A stretch of 64,000 nucleotides of DNA, taken from Pratylenchus scribneri (Eukaryota; Nematoda; Chromadorea; Rhabditida; Pratylenchidae). Below are positions 53,948-64,000 of the stretch, piece after piece. The DNA lies in assembly GCA_030063045.1 (NCBI GenBank), contig JAQSEB010000054.1:186001-250000 (forward strand), written 5' to 3'. How positions within the stretch are numbered: the stretch's first letter is position 1; each line of letters opens with the position of its first letter. Under the pieces are notes generated by a model. The model was not told the origin of the DNA. It worked only from the letters and a program-made list of their open reading frames with translations, and made no database searches. Made by a program: the position numbers and the translations under genes.

Positions 53948-55595
53948 ATGAATATGATTAATGAATTTGGCTTCCGACAAGATGCACGAAAACCGAGGCA
54001 AATACGAAATTTGATTTATCAAATGGGAATTTATTCACAAGCCGATGGATCTTCTTATTTGGAACAAGGCGGAACAAAGGTTTTGTACATTTTAGTTTTC
54101 AATTTAAAAATCAATAAAATTTGCAGGTTATTTGTGCAGTCTATGGACCACATGAGTGCAAATTTCGGTCCAGGATCAACGAAGAATCAGCAATTGTAAA
54201 TTGCCAGTACAGCCAAACAACATTCTCCGTTCCGGAACGACGCAATCGACCAAGAGGAGATCGGCGAGGAAATGCAAATTCTAGATTGTTGGAGCGAAGT
54301 GCGTGGTTCAACTTTTTTATTAACCAAAAAACCTAAATCCAAAACCCTAAGCTTATTTCTATTAATTTATTAAAAATTTTCAGCATTCGAGTATGTGATC
54401 TTCCTAAATCTCTATCCACGTAGCCAAATTGACATATTCTTCGAAGTCATTGAGGTTATCTACATTTAATAAATCCAAAATTCAATTTTTAATTTAGGCG
54501 GATGGTGGGAATTTGGCAGCCTGTGTCAATGCTGCAAGTAAATATTTTACCTCGTTTGATTTTTTTAACTAAATTAAATTTTAGGCTTGGCTTTGGCCGA
54601 TGCCGGAATTCCAATGCGCGGTTTGGCGGCTGCAATTGAATGTGGAAGTGTGGATGGAACTCCATGCGCGGACATGTCTTCCAGGGAACACAATGAGCTG
54701 GTCCCCCGAATGACAATAGCAACAATTAGTGAGCGACCAAAATAAATAATGGTTTAATTTGTCGAAATAACATTAAAAACATCCAAAGAAGAGTTTATAA
54801 TGCCCGAAATAAGGTTAAGGTTCTTTTGGGGGTGGGGAAAGGCGAGGAAGAAGAAAATAAGATGATGAAGATAAAGACGAGGATGGTGAGGGTGATGATG
54901 AAGAAGCAGAAAAAGATGTTGATGAAGAAAAGAATAGAATGATTATGAAGATGAGGCTGATGAGAAGAAGAAGAAGATTAGGATGATGAAGAAGAAGAAA
55001 AGATGAGGCTAATGAAGAAGAAGAAGAGATGAGGTTGGTGAGGCTGGTGGAAAAGAAGATATGAAGTAAAAAATAGTGGATGGTGAAAAAAAAGATGAGG
55101 ATGAAGATGAGGCTGATGAAATAGAAGAAAAAGAAAAGATGAGAATGATGAAGATGGGGCTAATGAAAAAGAAGAAGAAAAATATTAGAATGATGATGTA
55201 GAAAGAATACACTAAAACAATCCTCATCTTCTCTTCATCATCTTCCTCATCATTGCCTCTCCCCCCCCCCCCCCCTCTCCCAAGAAGTACCTCAAATTAA
55301 TTAGTCCCACATTAAGGTATGGGTTTAAGATAAATCCCTTACCTCTGAACAATCATTTTTCAATAATTTCAGTGGTTTATTCGACAAATTAAATACAACA
55401 TTAAATGATTCAATATTAATTAATGTCATTTTTTCAGGTGGAAAGGAGGAGATAATTTTGGTTGAAATGAAGAATCTACTCCACCGAAATCATCTGAACG
55501 AATTGCTTAAAATGGGAATTGATGCTTGTGCCCAAATTCATGCCTGCATTGAAACGGCCGTTTTCCAAAATGTCAAAGCAGCTCATCGATTATAA
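53948..55595 (+). CDS. exosc4: EXOSC4/RRP41, RNA exosome ring subunit
   Basis: Six exons (53948-54079, 54127-54298, 54384-54454, 54498-54537, 54585-54728, 55438-55595) give 238 residues, against 245 in human. RNase PH fold: YQMGIYSQADGSSYLEQGGT, VYGPHECKFRSRINEES, VNCQYSQTTFSVPERRNRPR-GDRR, YPRSQIDIFF, ADGGNLAACVNA, DAGIPMRGLAAAIECGSVDG. This subunit belongs to the catalytically inert six-subunit ring that threads RNA to RRP44 and RRP6 in nucleus and cytoplasm. The stop lies 139 bp before the FASTK-like start on the same strand. The last intron contains a GAT fold-back element. Confidence 0.93.
54815..55308. mobile_element. GAT fold-back element, diverged
   Basis: GGTTCTTTTGGGGGTGGGG near the left end mirrors CCCCCCTCTCCCAAGAAGTACC at the right. 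The interior is GATGAAGAAGAAG-rich. EXOSC4 intron 5. Confidence 0.7.
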
Positions 55596-55733
55596 TTTTT
55601 GTTCATCATTTCATTATTTATTATTTTGTTTTTGAATAAATATTGAATTAATGGAATGTTTTATATTCACAAATATTTCAATTTTATTGCAATATTTATT
55701 TTCATGATTAAATTGATTATTTTATTTCCAAGA

Positions 55734-58700
55734 ATGCTTCGAAATGCAAATTTCCTGCTGCGGAGGAGCAGCGATATTTTCTTAAGGCCATCGACGATAT
55801 TTCGAAGGTTTTTTATTTCTATGCATAATATTTACAAATTAGGGTCTCAAAAAAAAATTAATTTTAAAAATGACTAAAATTTTCGGTTGTGCTTGAACTC
55901 GAAATTCACACCTATTATTTTGGTAAGATGGTAAAAGTTCTGACGTACCAAGAAAATGATCAAAGAAAGACCATTGAACAAAGCTTGGTACTATTGCAGT
56001 TTAAGCGAGAAGGGAAAAAGGATGATGAAGGAGGAGAAGAAGACGAAGATAATGATGAGGATGATGAAGGAGAAGAAGATGGTGAGGATTGGGGATGATT
56101 AAGAAGAAGACGAAGATAATGATGAAGTTGATGAACAAATCCTCGGCTTCATCTCTTCTTCTCAGCATCATCCTTCTTCCCTTTCAACACCTAAATTACT
56201 AAAATTACTTCCTCAGAGCGGCTTCAAAATTTTGACCGAATTTTTTTGAAGATTTTTTGGTATAATTTATAAATCCCAGCCTACCTTAAACCAAGGGTTC
56301 CAACTTCCAAATTCGTGCTCAATCACTCTTGAAAACGCTTTTTAGTCATTTTTGATAAATAAATTGTTTGAGATCACAAAAAAAGGATTATTCTATTCAC
56401 AAATTAATTTAGAATTTTTTTGCAGATATTTATCCGAAGAATTGGCACACAAATCCAAACCGAGTGCTACCGTGCAAAGAGCGATTAAACTTTCCAACTT
56501 CATCGACAAATTTTGCAACACAGAAAAAGAGCATAAAATAATTGGGCGGAAGGTTTGCATAATTCACTGATGAATAAATATTGAATTAATTTGATAATTT
56601 TTAAGAATTTTACAAATTTGAAGAAAGAAGAAGAATTGGCCACAATTTATTGGAATTCGCTGGAATTTCCATCATCCGGCGGAAAATTGTCTACAGAATT
56701 TGGAGACCAATTTCGCCTTGATATTAGTGGAATGAACACCAGCCGAATTATTCAATTGTTTTACATAATGGCAAAAGAAAATGTTCATCATAAATTATTA
56801 TTTGACCATATTGCTGATCAATTAATGAGGTTAATTAATTTTAATAAATTAAAATATCGACCTAAGATTCCTCATTCATTACATTACTCATCAGCTAAAT
56901 GAGAAGAATAATTTTGGAATTATTGAAATCTTGGCATAATGCAGTTTATGGGCTGGAAGGGAAAAATGATGATTATGAAGAAAACATGAAGCTGAGGATG
57001 ATCTCATCTTCATCATCATCTTCTTCATCCTTATCTTCTTCTTCCTCATCATCCTCACCATCATCTCCTTCTTCTTCTTCATTATCTTCTTCATCATCAT
57101 CCTTTTTTCTCTTTCAGCCCGTAAACTGCTATTACCGAAATCTTTATAAAATTAAACTTAACTAAAACAGCAAAAATGACCTCAACTTTTTCGAGTTTAT
57201 AGGAAAATCAGAACAAATTTCTGATCATCAGCTTTTTCTTTTTCCATTTAAAATAAATAAGCAACAAGCAATTCAGAAATAACAGCCAAAAAATACATTT
57301 ATATGGGAAAAGAAAAATCTTAAAACCAGATTTTATTTTTCTTCCTTTTTAGCAGAACAATAGAGCATTCAGTGGAGTTCGGAGCGGTCATGTATTCAAT
57401 GTCCCGGCTAAACTATTTGAATGCGGAATTGATTACAAAATTGAAGAATGAATTCCTAATTTCCTTGCAACGAAATTTGGCCTATGATCAAAAACATTTA
57501 CAGAATATTTTGCTCTCATTCTGTATTATTTTAATTTAAAAATAATTTTTTAAATTTAATTTTAAGCCTACCTCCATTTATCTGACCAAAAATTTTGGCA
57601 CGAAGTGATTCATTGGATTGAGCCAAAATTGCAGAATAAGTTTGTTTTTTTAATTAAATAAATTAATTTAACTCCAAAATTTAACCGGCGGGTCATTCAT
57701 TTATTTGATTTGACTCATAAATAAATAATAATGGCCATAACGATTTTAACCTTGTCTTAATTTTTCCTTTAATGGTCATATTAAAATTAATCGATATCCG
57801 ACCCCTGTCATAGTTAGCTTAGTGGTAAGGTCCTCGTTTTGAGCCTTGGGAAGGTCCGGGTTCGATTCCATGGAGCGACCAATGTTTTTTTTTAATTTCC
57901 AAATTTTTTTTAGCAAATTTGCACTCGATTTCACTCCATTTTCTGTGGCCAATGTGGATGTTCGATTGTTGAAAAGAATCAAGGAAATGGCCGGCAAAGT
58001 GAACAGAAGCGAATTGACACCAAAGTAAAAATTTACAACAATATTTTTAAATTTTAACAACAATATTTTTAAAATTAATTTAAATATTTTAAAGGAAATG
58101 GATTGGCTATATTCACACATTGGCAGTGCTCAGAATGATTGATTCATCTTCGGTTGCATCAATTTTTAATGATTCATTCATTGATGCACTCAAAAAACAA
58201 CAAAAATACGAAAATTCGTAAGGAAAAATAATCGATAAAAAATTGTACATTTTTTTAAGCACTCAATTTGCAATTGCATATGATGATGTTCGCTACAGGA
58301 ATATTTGTGAGTTTTTTATAGTACCAATACCAACCGAAATCCTAATTCACAAAAATCCAAAGAAGAAAAATATTAGGTTTCATCTTTTTGAAAATTTCTT
58401 TCCGTTCCGGAATAAAAATCAGAACAATTTTTTCCGGATGAAAATCAGAACAATGACAATGAAAATTAAAATTAATTACCGCATTTAATTTTCAGTGAAT
58501 GCTGCAAAATTGGAATTCCCAAATTACAACAATGAAGGAGTGCCAGGCCAAATTAATGAACCCAAAAAGGATGTATGTTTTCTATATATATATTTTTTAA
58601 ATTAATTTAAATTAAAATAGACCCATGAAATAATGCGACAAATCAAATTTGGACAAGAAGAAGATTCCACATTAACCGATTTTGCACTGATGTTGCGCCT

Positions 58701-59193
58701 CGTTATCCCGCTTAAATCGCATAGCACTGGGCCGGAATGGCATCCATCTGGAGTAATATTGGAGGGCAGATGTTTTGTGGATGCAGAAAAGAGGCAATTT
58801 GTGAAATTAAAAGAAATTGAACAACAAAATGGAAATGAAAATGACAAAAGAAATGTGAAGGAAGTTGCAATTCTTTTCTTCACCGAAAATCATTTGACAA
58901 GGATTTTTGACAACAAAGAAGATGTTGGTGAACGACGGCTACTTGGCATATATCAAATGTAAGTTTAAATTTTAAAAAAAGCAGAATTAAAATTAAATAT
59001 TAAAATTTATAGGAATGTGCGACATTTGCTGGCGATGGGAATTCATCCCGTAATTTTCACCACTGATCAATTCGATTGCTCTGGGCTTGATGAACGGAAG
59101 AAGGTTGAATTTATCCGAAATCGAATTTTGGATTTATCGACGGATTTTCACGACAATAATTGGTCGAATTTTTCATCAACAGAAGAAATATGA
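55734..59193 (+). CDS. FASTK-family mitochondrial RNA-binding protein with RAP domain
   Basis: Eleven exons (55734-55807, 56426-56552, 56606-56829, 57356-57522, 57567-57639, 57914-58024, 58095-58217, 58260-58306, 58496-58572, 58621-58958, 59013-59193) give 513 residues. The N-terminus MLRNANFLLRRSSDIFLRPS is Arg-rich and amphipathic, a typical mitochondrial presequence. The middle is helical with Leu-rich repeats as in FASTK_1/FASTK_2 regions. The C-terminus resembles a RAP domain: VAILFFTENHLT, RRLLGIYQMNVRHLLAMGIH, PVIFTTDQF and DERKKVEFIRNRI. FASTK proteins stabilise and process mitochondrial mRNAs and rRNAs in the matrix. Which paralogue this is I cannot say; similarity outside RAP is weak. 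It is probably co-transcribed with EXOSC4. Confidence 0.75.
55987..56205. mobile_element. hAT-like GAT fold-back element, right end decayed
   Basis: GGTACTATTGCAGTTTAAGC start. GAT/GAA then TTC/ATC core. Right end degraded to CCTAAATTACT. FASTK-like intron 1. Confidence 0.75.
56933..57136. mobile_element. hAT-like GAT fold-back element, 204 bp
   Basis: GGCATAATGCAGTTTATGGG start and GCCCGTAAACTGCTATTACC end. Flanking 8-bp duplication GAAATCTT (56925-56932 and 57137-57144). FASTK-like intron 3. Confidence 0.9.
57811..57886 (+). other. tRNA-like sequence (probable tRNA pseudogene)
   Basis: A-box TAGCTTAGTGG and B-box GGTTCGATTCC with tRNA-like spacing. A three-base GTC/GAC pairing is possible at the ends, and T9 follows. 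The anticodon stem does not pair well, so I do not name an isotype. FASTK-like intron, sense orientation. Confidence 0.45.
58395..58465. repeat. Two-unit TTCCGG-type repeat
   Basis: CCGTTCCGGAATAAAAATCAG followed by TTTTTCCGGATGAAAATCAG: the minimal form of the minisatellite seen at 34, 43, 45 and 51 kb. FASTK-like intron. Confidence 0.75.
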
Positions 59194-59317
59194 ATGTTTT
59201 ATTGTATTTTTGTTAATTTTATTTTAATCAAAAAGAATAAAGTGCATTTACAAAATTTTATTCATTTAATTTTTATTTGGTTTAAAACCATAAAAACCTT
59301 TATTTTTTGTTTTGGGG

Positions 59318-59404
59318 TTGGCGCGTTTCGCAAAATTTGCACTTTGGCGCGTTCCGCAAAATTTTTCACTTTTTTTAAATTTCCGCCAAACAAAATGCCA
59401 ATTT
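59318..59404. repeat. Left arm of an inverted repeat flanking RPL31
   Basis: GCGTTTCGCAAAATTTGCAC through TTTCCGCCAAACAAAATGCC is mirrored at about 61341-61425 with roughly 90% identity by eye. The interior holds the whole RPL31 gene. Confidence 0.75.
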
Positions 59405-59762
59405 AAAAATAAATCTACTTTTTACATTTTTTAAAATACATATGAATTAAAAAAAAATAAAATTGCTTTTTTAAGCTTCTTTATGTCATCTCATAAGCCA
59501 AAATTTGGCTTTGATAATTGTTAAGATCATACCGAATTAAAATTCTCTAAAGATTAGATGGATCATGGGTGCATTCTCGATTTAAACTAAGAAAAAGCAA
59601 TGGATAATTATTTGGAATGGGTTTTTTGAATTTTATCAATAAAATCCAACAATTTTTATATAATCGAATTGAAATAAAATAATAAATATATGTTGGAAAT
59701 ATATTTCAAAAAGTCTTTTTTATTAAACTTCCATCTTAAAAATTGGCAGCACAATTTTCTCT

Positions 59763-61140
59763 TCAATCTTCGCTCTCGACATTCACGGTAGTCAGCCGTT
59801 TGAAAGAAGTCACTGGCACATGGGTGACCTGAAAAAATGTAGAAAATTAGACATTTGTTAAAAATGTTTGTCAATATATTTTTGGTAGGATGGTGTTTTG
59901 GTGAAATTAGGTTAATTTGAAAATATCTAATTTAAAACTTTTTGGTTAACAGCCTATCATATCGCCAATCGCCGTTAACAATAACTCATCAAGGGCGGAA
60001 TTAAATTAGATGAATTTTTATAAAATTAAAGATCAAATTCTTGGCTACCCAATGATATTAATTTTATTTAGAATGGCTCAGAATAGATGGATTTGCGTCC
60101 AAAAAAACATTAATTCTTTACTAGTGATTAGCGATATTTTCAGTTTTTGGGCACAATTCCAAAAATTCGAAACCAATCTGAATAAAATTAATATTATTAT
60201 AAAACTAAGAAGCTGTTCTGTAATTTGCTAAGTAAATTATCGATATTTGTCCAATCCTTGATGTGATGAGTAATTAAAATGTTCCAAATTAGCCCGACAC
60301 GAAGTTGGACTGCTCTCATTTTATTAAAACTTTTGGGTAAACGTTGAAAGCTAATTTAAATGTTTAAATGGAATACCAAGGTGTAGAGCTTGTGCGGTGA
60401 ATCCTCGTCATCGTTGCGTCGACGCGATAAGCGTACACGAACTCGGTAGTCGGTATGGAACATTGCTGATAAATTAAGAAATTAAATAAAAAATTTAAAT
60501 ATGGAATACCGAATACCGAACGCCTTGTGACCAAAGAAATTTGTTCAGCCGAGTGTCGATGCGAACATCGGGAGTGCCCATTTGCTTCTCGGCAAATTTC
60601 TTGACCTCTTTGATGGCACGCGGTGCTCGGTATTTGAAACCACTGAATTGAAAGAGGTGTGAATAAGTATTGAATTGAATATGTTGAAAAGATTATAGCT
60701 GTTCAGCGATTTTGGTTTATCCTAGACTCACAGATCACATACCCACTAATAGGAATTGGATAGAGTAGGAGTAGGTCAAAATGCGTTGTATTGTTCATAA
60801 TTTATCATGGCTTGGTAGCAATTAAAAGGTATTAGACGGCTTAAACCCATTTGTTTTTTGGTTTAAAACTATCAAAATTCATTATCAAATGATGCGCATT
60901 GCGCATGATAAGTTCTATCCGTTGAATGATTTGGGGTCTAGGAAAAAACCATTTTTAATATTTTTTCCCATTTTTTTATAATATTTCCCAATAGAATAGA
61001 TTGTTAAAAATTTTAATTATTAAAATGTAAACCGTACATTCCATGAATGAGTTTATGCATATGAATGGTGTATTCACGGGTGACCACCTTTTCAATGAGC
61101 TCTTGGCCTTCTTCTCGGCACGTTGCTTTTTTGCTGCCAT
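59763..61140 (-). CDS. rpl31: Ribosomal protein eL31 (RPL31) with apparent frameshifts
   Basis: Exons about 61140-61053, 60641-60528, 60468-60414 and 59828-59763. The peptide order matches RPL31: [93 protein letters not shown] and [18 protein letters not shown]. Two breaks are needed to join them: one missing base near 61096 (after AAGAGCTC) and a 7-base TACCGAC-like duplication near 60455. Introns and splice sites are intact, so this is not a processed pseudogene. Assembly indels in a working gene are as likely as true decay. The protein sits near the 60S exit tunnel. Confidence 0.8.
59990..60300. repeat. Palindromic MITE (family P), diverged
   Basis: TAACAATAACTCATCAAGG and ATTAAAGATCAAATTCTTGGCTA on the left, with a mirrored right half ending near TTAGCCCGACACGAAGTTGG. 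RPL31 intron 3. Confidence 0.65.
60700..60965 (+). repeat. VNTR-MITE copy, diverged
   Basis: GTTTATCCTAGACTCACAGA start, one decayed unit (AATTAAAAGGTATTAGACGG), right half near GATGATAAGTTCTATCC. RPL31 intron 1. Confidence 0.6.
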
Positions 61141-61340
61141 TTGCTTTTCGTTTTTTGTCGACGTTTAATTGATAATAATTTATTTAATTCTGAAAATTTA
61201 ATATATTTTATAGTAAATTATTTGCTATTGTTTTGGGTGGTTTAGGATTTAGGTTCAACAATCGGGCATCGGGGTTTGCATTTTGCAATTAATAATTTGC
61301 ATTTGCATTTCATTTATTTTTTTTTTATTTATTTTTTTAT

Positions 61341-61425
61341 ATTGGCATTTTATTTTGGCGGAAATTTAAAAAAAGTGAAAAATTTTGCAGAACGCGCAAA
61401 AGTGAAAATTTTGCGAAACGCTGCA
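61341..61425. repeat. Right arm of the inverted repeat flanking RPL31
   Basis: GGCATTTTATTTTGGCGGAAA through AATTTTGCGAAACGC is the reverse complement of 59318-59404 with a few changes. It lies in the divergent promoter region between RPL31 and the next gene. Confidence 0.75.
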
Positions 61426-61490
61426 GCACCTTTTTTGTTGGAGAGGAGAAAATATGAGATGAGGGATAATGGGTGTGCAAACGGCAAAGA

Positions 61491-64000
61491 ATGAAAATGG
61501 CGCGAACTAAAAGGTTTGAATTATGATGCGCATTCAAACCCAATAATGTGAATCTTTGTTTAAAACCTAATTAATGCTTGAAGAGTCAACATAATTCCTA
61601 GTTTGAAACCAATTAATCATTTTAAAAAATAATTTCCATATTAAATATTAAAATTTTCAGCAGGAATTGAAAGATATTCAAAATAATTATTAAATATTTG
61701 TGTCCTCCAAGTTTGGTGAATTTGCAGCAGCACCATGTCGTTTTATGCGATAAGGTTTGACTTAGTTCTATGATATAATTTAAAATAGGGTAATATATAT
61801 TTAATTTGGTACAAATAAATAAATTAAAAATGCCTAAAAAGTTTTTGAAATGGCAAACAAAGTTTAAGCGGTTTAAATGTTTGTCCTGGACCAAAGAACC
61901 CTATACCCAATCGATAGATCTAATTAAGACACGTCGAATGGTATATATTTTGTCATGGGGTTTAATCAAAAATTGAGTGTACTAAACCGCTTAAACCATC
62001 TTACGGTTTTTGGTTCACAACTAATTCAAACTTGGTTAAACCTAAACCGAATCGTTATCAAACGAAAACGATGAATCTCAACGAGATTTTATCGATTAAG
62101 TTTATGGTTTGGGTCTAGGATAAAACATTGAACTGGTGTAAATCATTATAATCTTCCCCATATTTTAAAAATTTTCCATTTTAAAAACAATTTAAAATTT
62201 ATTGATTTTTTATAGATATGAATATGCAGACGAATCAAATAGCAGACAATCGGCAACTGCAGTAGATCCACCACTGTTTAAGCAAGAGGGGGAAGATGAA
62301 CAACAATATGGCCAAAGCAATTTTATGGACAATGCTATTATTAATGACCCCGGCATCCAGCGACAACAATTCCAATCGGCAATTTCATGTGAAGAAGAAA
62401 TGAACAACCCGACAGTGATCTCCAATGCTCGCCAAAACCGAGAACAACAAATGTTCAGCAGCACATTCAATCATCAACAACAACATTCATATTGGCAGCC
62501 AAAACAAGAAGAGGACGATGAAGAAGATGAGGAAAATGATCAACGCGGACGATGTTGGCCACCACAACAACAACCATCGATGATTCGGCGAACAAATTCA
62601 CTCCAAACAAATTGTGCATATCAGCGAGAGGTTTGTTTTTATTCATATTCAAAAAAATTTGTGTACCAATTTGAATAAAATCAATATCATTGGGTAGCCA
62701 ACAGTTTGCTCTTTAATTTGATACCAAAAACATCAAAATTGGTTCACACTTTGATGAGTAGCAGGATTCGACCCCTTCGGACTCGTTCAGCTGGACGATT
62801 TAATTGGGCGCCGTTACTTATAGCTCATTAAGAGCGAAACCGATATAGATGATTTTTATGTCAAATTAAATAACTCAATGCTGGCTATCGATCAATATTA
62901 GATTTATTCGGTTTGGTTAAGATTTAGTGGAATTATGTTCAAAAAACCAACAAAAATTTGCAAATTGTCTTTAGTGGTGGTGGTTTTTAAAGTACAACTC
63001 TGCTATTCTGAAACAGACCAATTAAAACAGCAATGCGCTCTTTAATTTGATACCAAAATCATTTATATCGGTTTCATCCTTAATAAACTACTAGCGACTT
63101 TGCCTAATTGAAACATCGCCAAGTTACAGTATACCGGAACCCTCAACCTTATTTTTAAAAATTAAAAAATATTCTATTACGTGGTTTCCAACCTGGACAA
63201 TATTTTCATGAAATTCAAAAATAATTTCTGCATAATTTTTAAGGTGGAAAATCAACAACAATATTATCAATCGGATTTGCTAATAAGCAACTTTTTGGGC
63301 GATGATGAAGACCAAGAGAATATTGCACCAAACCCAGGCCAATTTGCAAGGAAGAAACGACTCCAATCATCCACTTCTTCATCAGAGGTATTTGATAAAA
63401 ATATTATAATTTTTTGTGAATAAAATGACAACTAATGGAGTTTGTCCTCTACAAGGGAATGAGGATGAATGATGAAGAAGAAGTAGATGAGATGATGATG
63501 ATAATTATGAAAAAGATGATGATGAGGAAGATAGTGAAGATGATGATGATGGAAGATGATGATGAGGAAGAAGGAGAAGATGAAATAATGAGGAAGATAA
63601 TAATGAGAATAAAAAGATGATGATGATGAAGATCATCCTTTTCCTCATCCCTCATAGGAGACAAACTCCATTAGTACCAAAATGACAAATTAAATATTAT
63701 TTTTCTTTTCAGATTCAAGCCAATCATCGTCAATCGATAAAGGAGGAAGTTGAATTTTATGGAACAAATGGAAATGAAGAATGGCCACCTGTGAACGAGG
63801 AAGAACGACGAGGACAAAATAATGTTGTGATTGTTCGGCGAGGCTCAAATGAACAAATTATTGATGAAAGCGGCGGCGGAGATTTTATTGATGAATTTAT
63901 GGAATCAATTAATGGTTGGTTTTGGTTTTTTTATTTGGCCATTTTCCCAAATGACACTTAGCTAGTCAAAATTAAATTTACTGGTACTAATGTAGTTTAT
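61491..64000 (+). CDS. Unrecognised acidic, Gln/Asn-rich protein, partial
   Basis: Exons 62216-62630, 63244-63387 and 63713-63914 join in frame. A possible first exon (61491-61513, MKMARTK) has the right phase but is tentative. The product is low-complexity and disordered: YEYADESNSRQSATAVDPPL, a Gln-rich middle, an acidic run (EEDDEEDEEND) then GRCWPPQQQPSMIRRTNS, later GDDEDQENIAPNPGQFARKK and VNEEERRGQNNVVIVRRGSN. I recognise no folded domain. Tracts of this kind are common in transcription or chromatin regulators, which is inference only. The gene continues past the window edge, so a diagnostic domain may be outside. Its start is divergent to RPL31. Confidence 0.55.
61870..62140 (+). repeat. 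VNTR-MITE copy, diverged
   Basis: GTTTGTCCTGGACCAAAGAAC start, ACTAAACCGCTTAAACCATC core, GGATAAAACATTGAACTGG end. Intron of the acidic-protein gene. Confidence 0.65.
62675..63130. repeat. Palindromic MITE (family P), one partial and one full diverged copy
   Basis: TTTGCTCTTTAATTTGATACC appears at 62707 and AATGCGCTCTTTAATTTGAT at 63031. A mirrored AAATTAAATAACTCAATGCTGG lies at about 62862. Intron of the acidic-protein gene. Confidence 0.65.
63430..63678. mobile_element. hAT-like GAT fold-back element, 249 bp
   Basis: AACTAATGGAGTTTGTCCTC start and GAGACAAACTCCATTAGTACC end. 8-bp duplication AAAATGAC (63422-63429 and 63679-63686). Core GATGATGAAGAAG. Intron of the acidic-protein gene. Confidence 0.9.
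63979..64000. mobile_element. Left end of another hAT-like element at the window edge
   Basis: GGTACTAATGTAGTTTAT matches the terminal repeat of the GAT fold-back family. The rest lies outside the window. Confidence 0.55.

Noticed and set aside
57811..57886. Functional tRNA gene
   Set aside because: A- and B-boxes are good but the acceptor and anticodon stems do not pair well, so I list it only as tRNA-like.
59400..59760. Additional exon or gene between the FASTK-like gene and RPL31
   Set aside because: Only AT-rich sequence and the inverted-repeat arm. No frame with splice support.

Overview
This is a eukaryotic, AT-rich, intron-dense window. The protein set, many short introns, T-rich acceptors (TTTTCAG, but also many TTTAAG and TTTAAAG), divergent and convergent gene pairs and two tight same-strand pairs suggest a nematode, perhaps a tylenchid. 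The species is inference. I assembled gene models by hand from splice signals, reading frame and family alignment. Exon edges may be off by a base or a few.

Layout, left to right: 1-3.8 kb is repeats and fold-back elements with no gene I can defend. 3.8-13.8 kb (-) is a DIPK1/FAM69-type divergent kinase. One intron holds a young 3.9-kb LTR element and another a 1.4-kb minisatellite. 15.4-16.4 kb (-) encodes a small acidic protein with two FLYWCH-like modules. 17.0-18.3 kb (+) is DNAJC8. 18.6-24.6 kb (-) is the WD40 ribosome-biogenesis factor Notchless/NLE1. 24.9-29.6 kb (-) is the C-terminal part of GIGYF. 29.8-33.4 kb is an inverted-LTR palindrome plus a third LTR. 33.4-35.6 kb (-) is IMP dehydrogenase, cut off by that third LTR. 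36.4-45.1 kb (+) is U2SURP/SR140. 46.3-53.5 kb (-) is NEMF. 53.9-55.6 kb (+) is the exosome subunit EXOSC4/RRP41. 55.7-59.2 kb (+) is a FASTK/RAP-domain mitochondrial protein. 59.8-61.1 kb (-) is RPL31 with apparent frameshifts. 61.5 kb to the end (+) is an unrecognised acidic protein that runs off the window.

The genes are mostly RNA and translation housekeeping: U2 snRNP splicing (DNAJC8, U2SURP), ribosome assembly and quality control (NLE1, NEMF, RPL31), mRNA decay and repression (EXOSC4, GIGYF), and GTP synthesis (IMPDH). GIGYF-NLE1 and EXOSC4-FASTK are close enough on one strand to be operons.

The most unusual content is the repeats. There are four main kinds: (i) hAT-like fold-back elements with GAT/ATC triplet cores and 8-bp target duplications; (ii) a MITE family carrying a 47-bp internal tandem unit in variable copy number; (iii) a TTCCGGAA minisatellite in five introns or spacers; (iv) intronic tRNA-like A-box/B-box/oligo-T modules. 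The strongest single anomaly is the palindromic LTR structure at 29.8-33.4 kb. IMPDH loses its 3' end and GIGYF its 5' end on either side of it.
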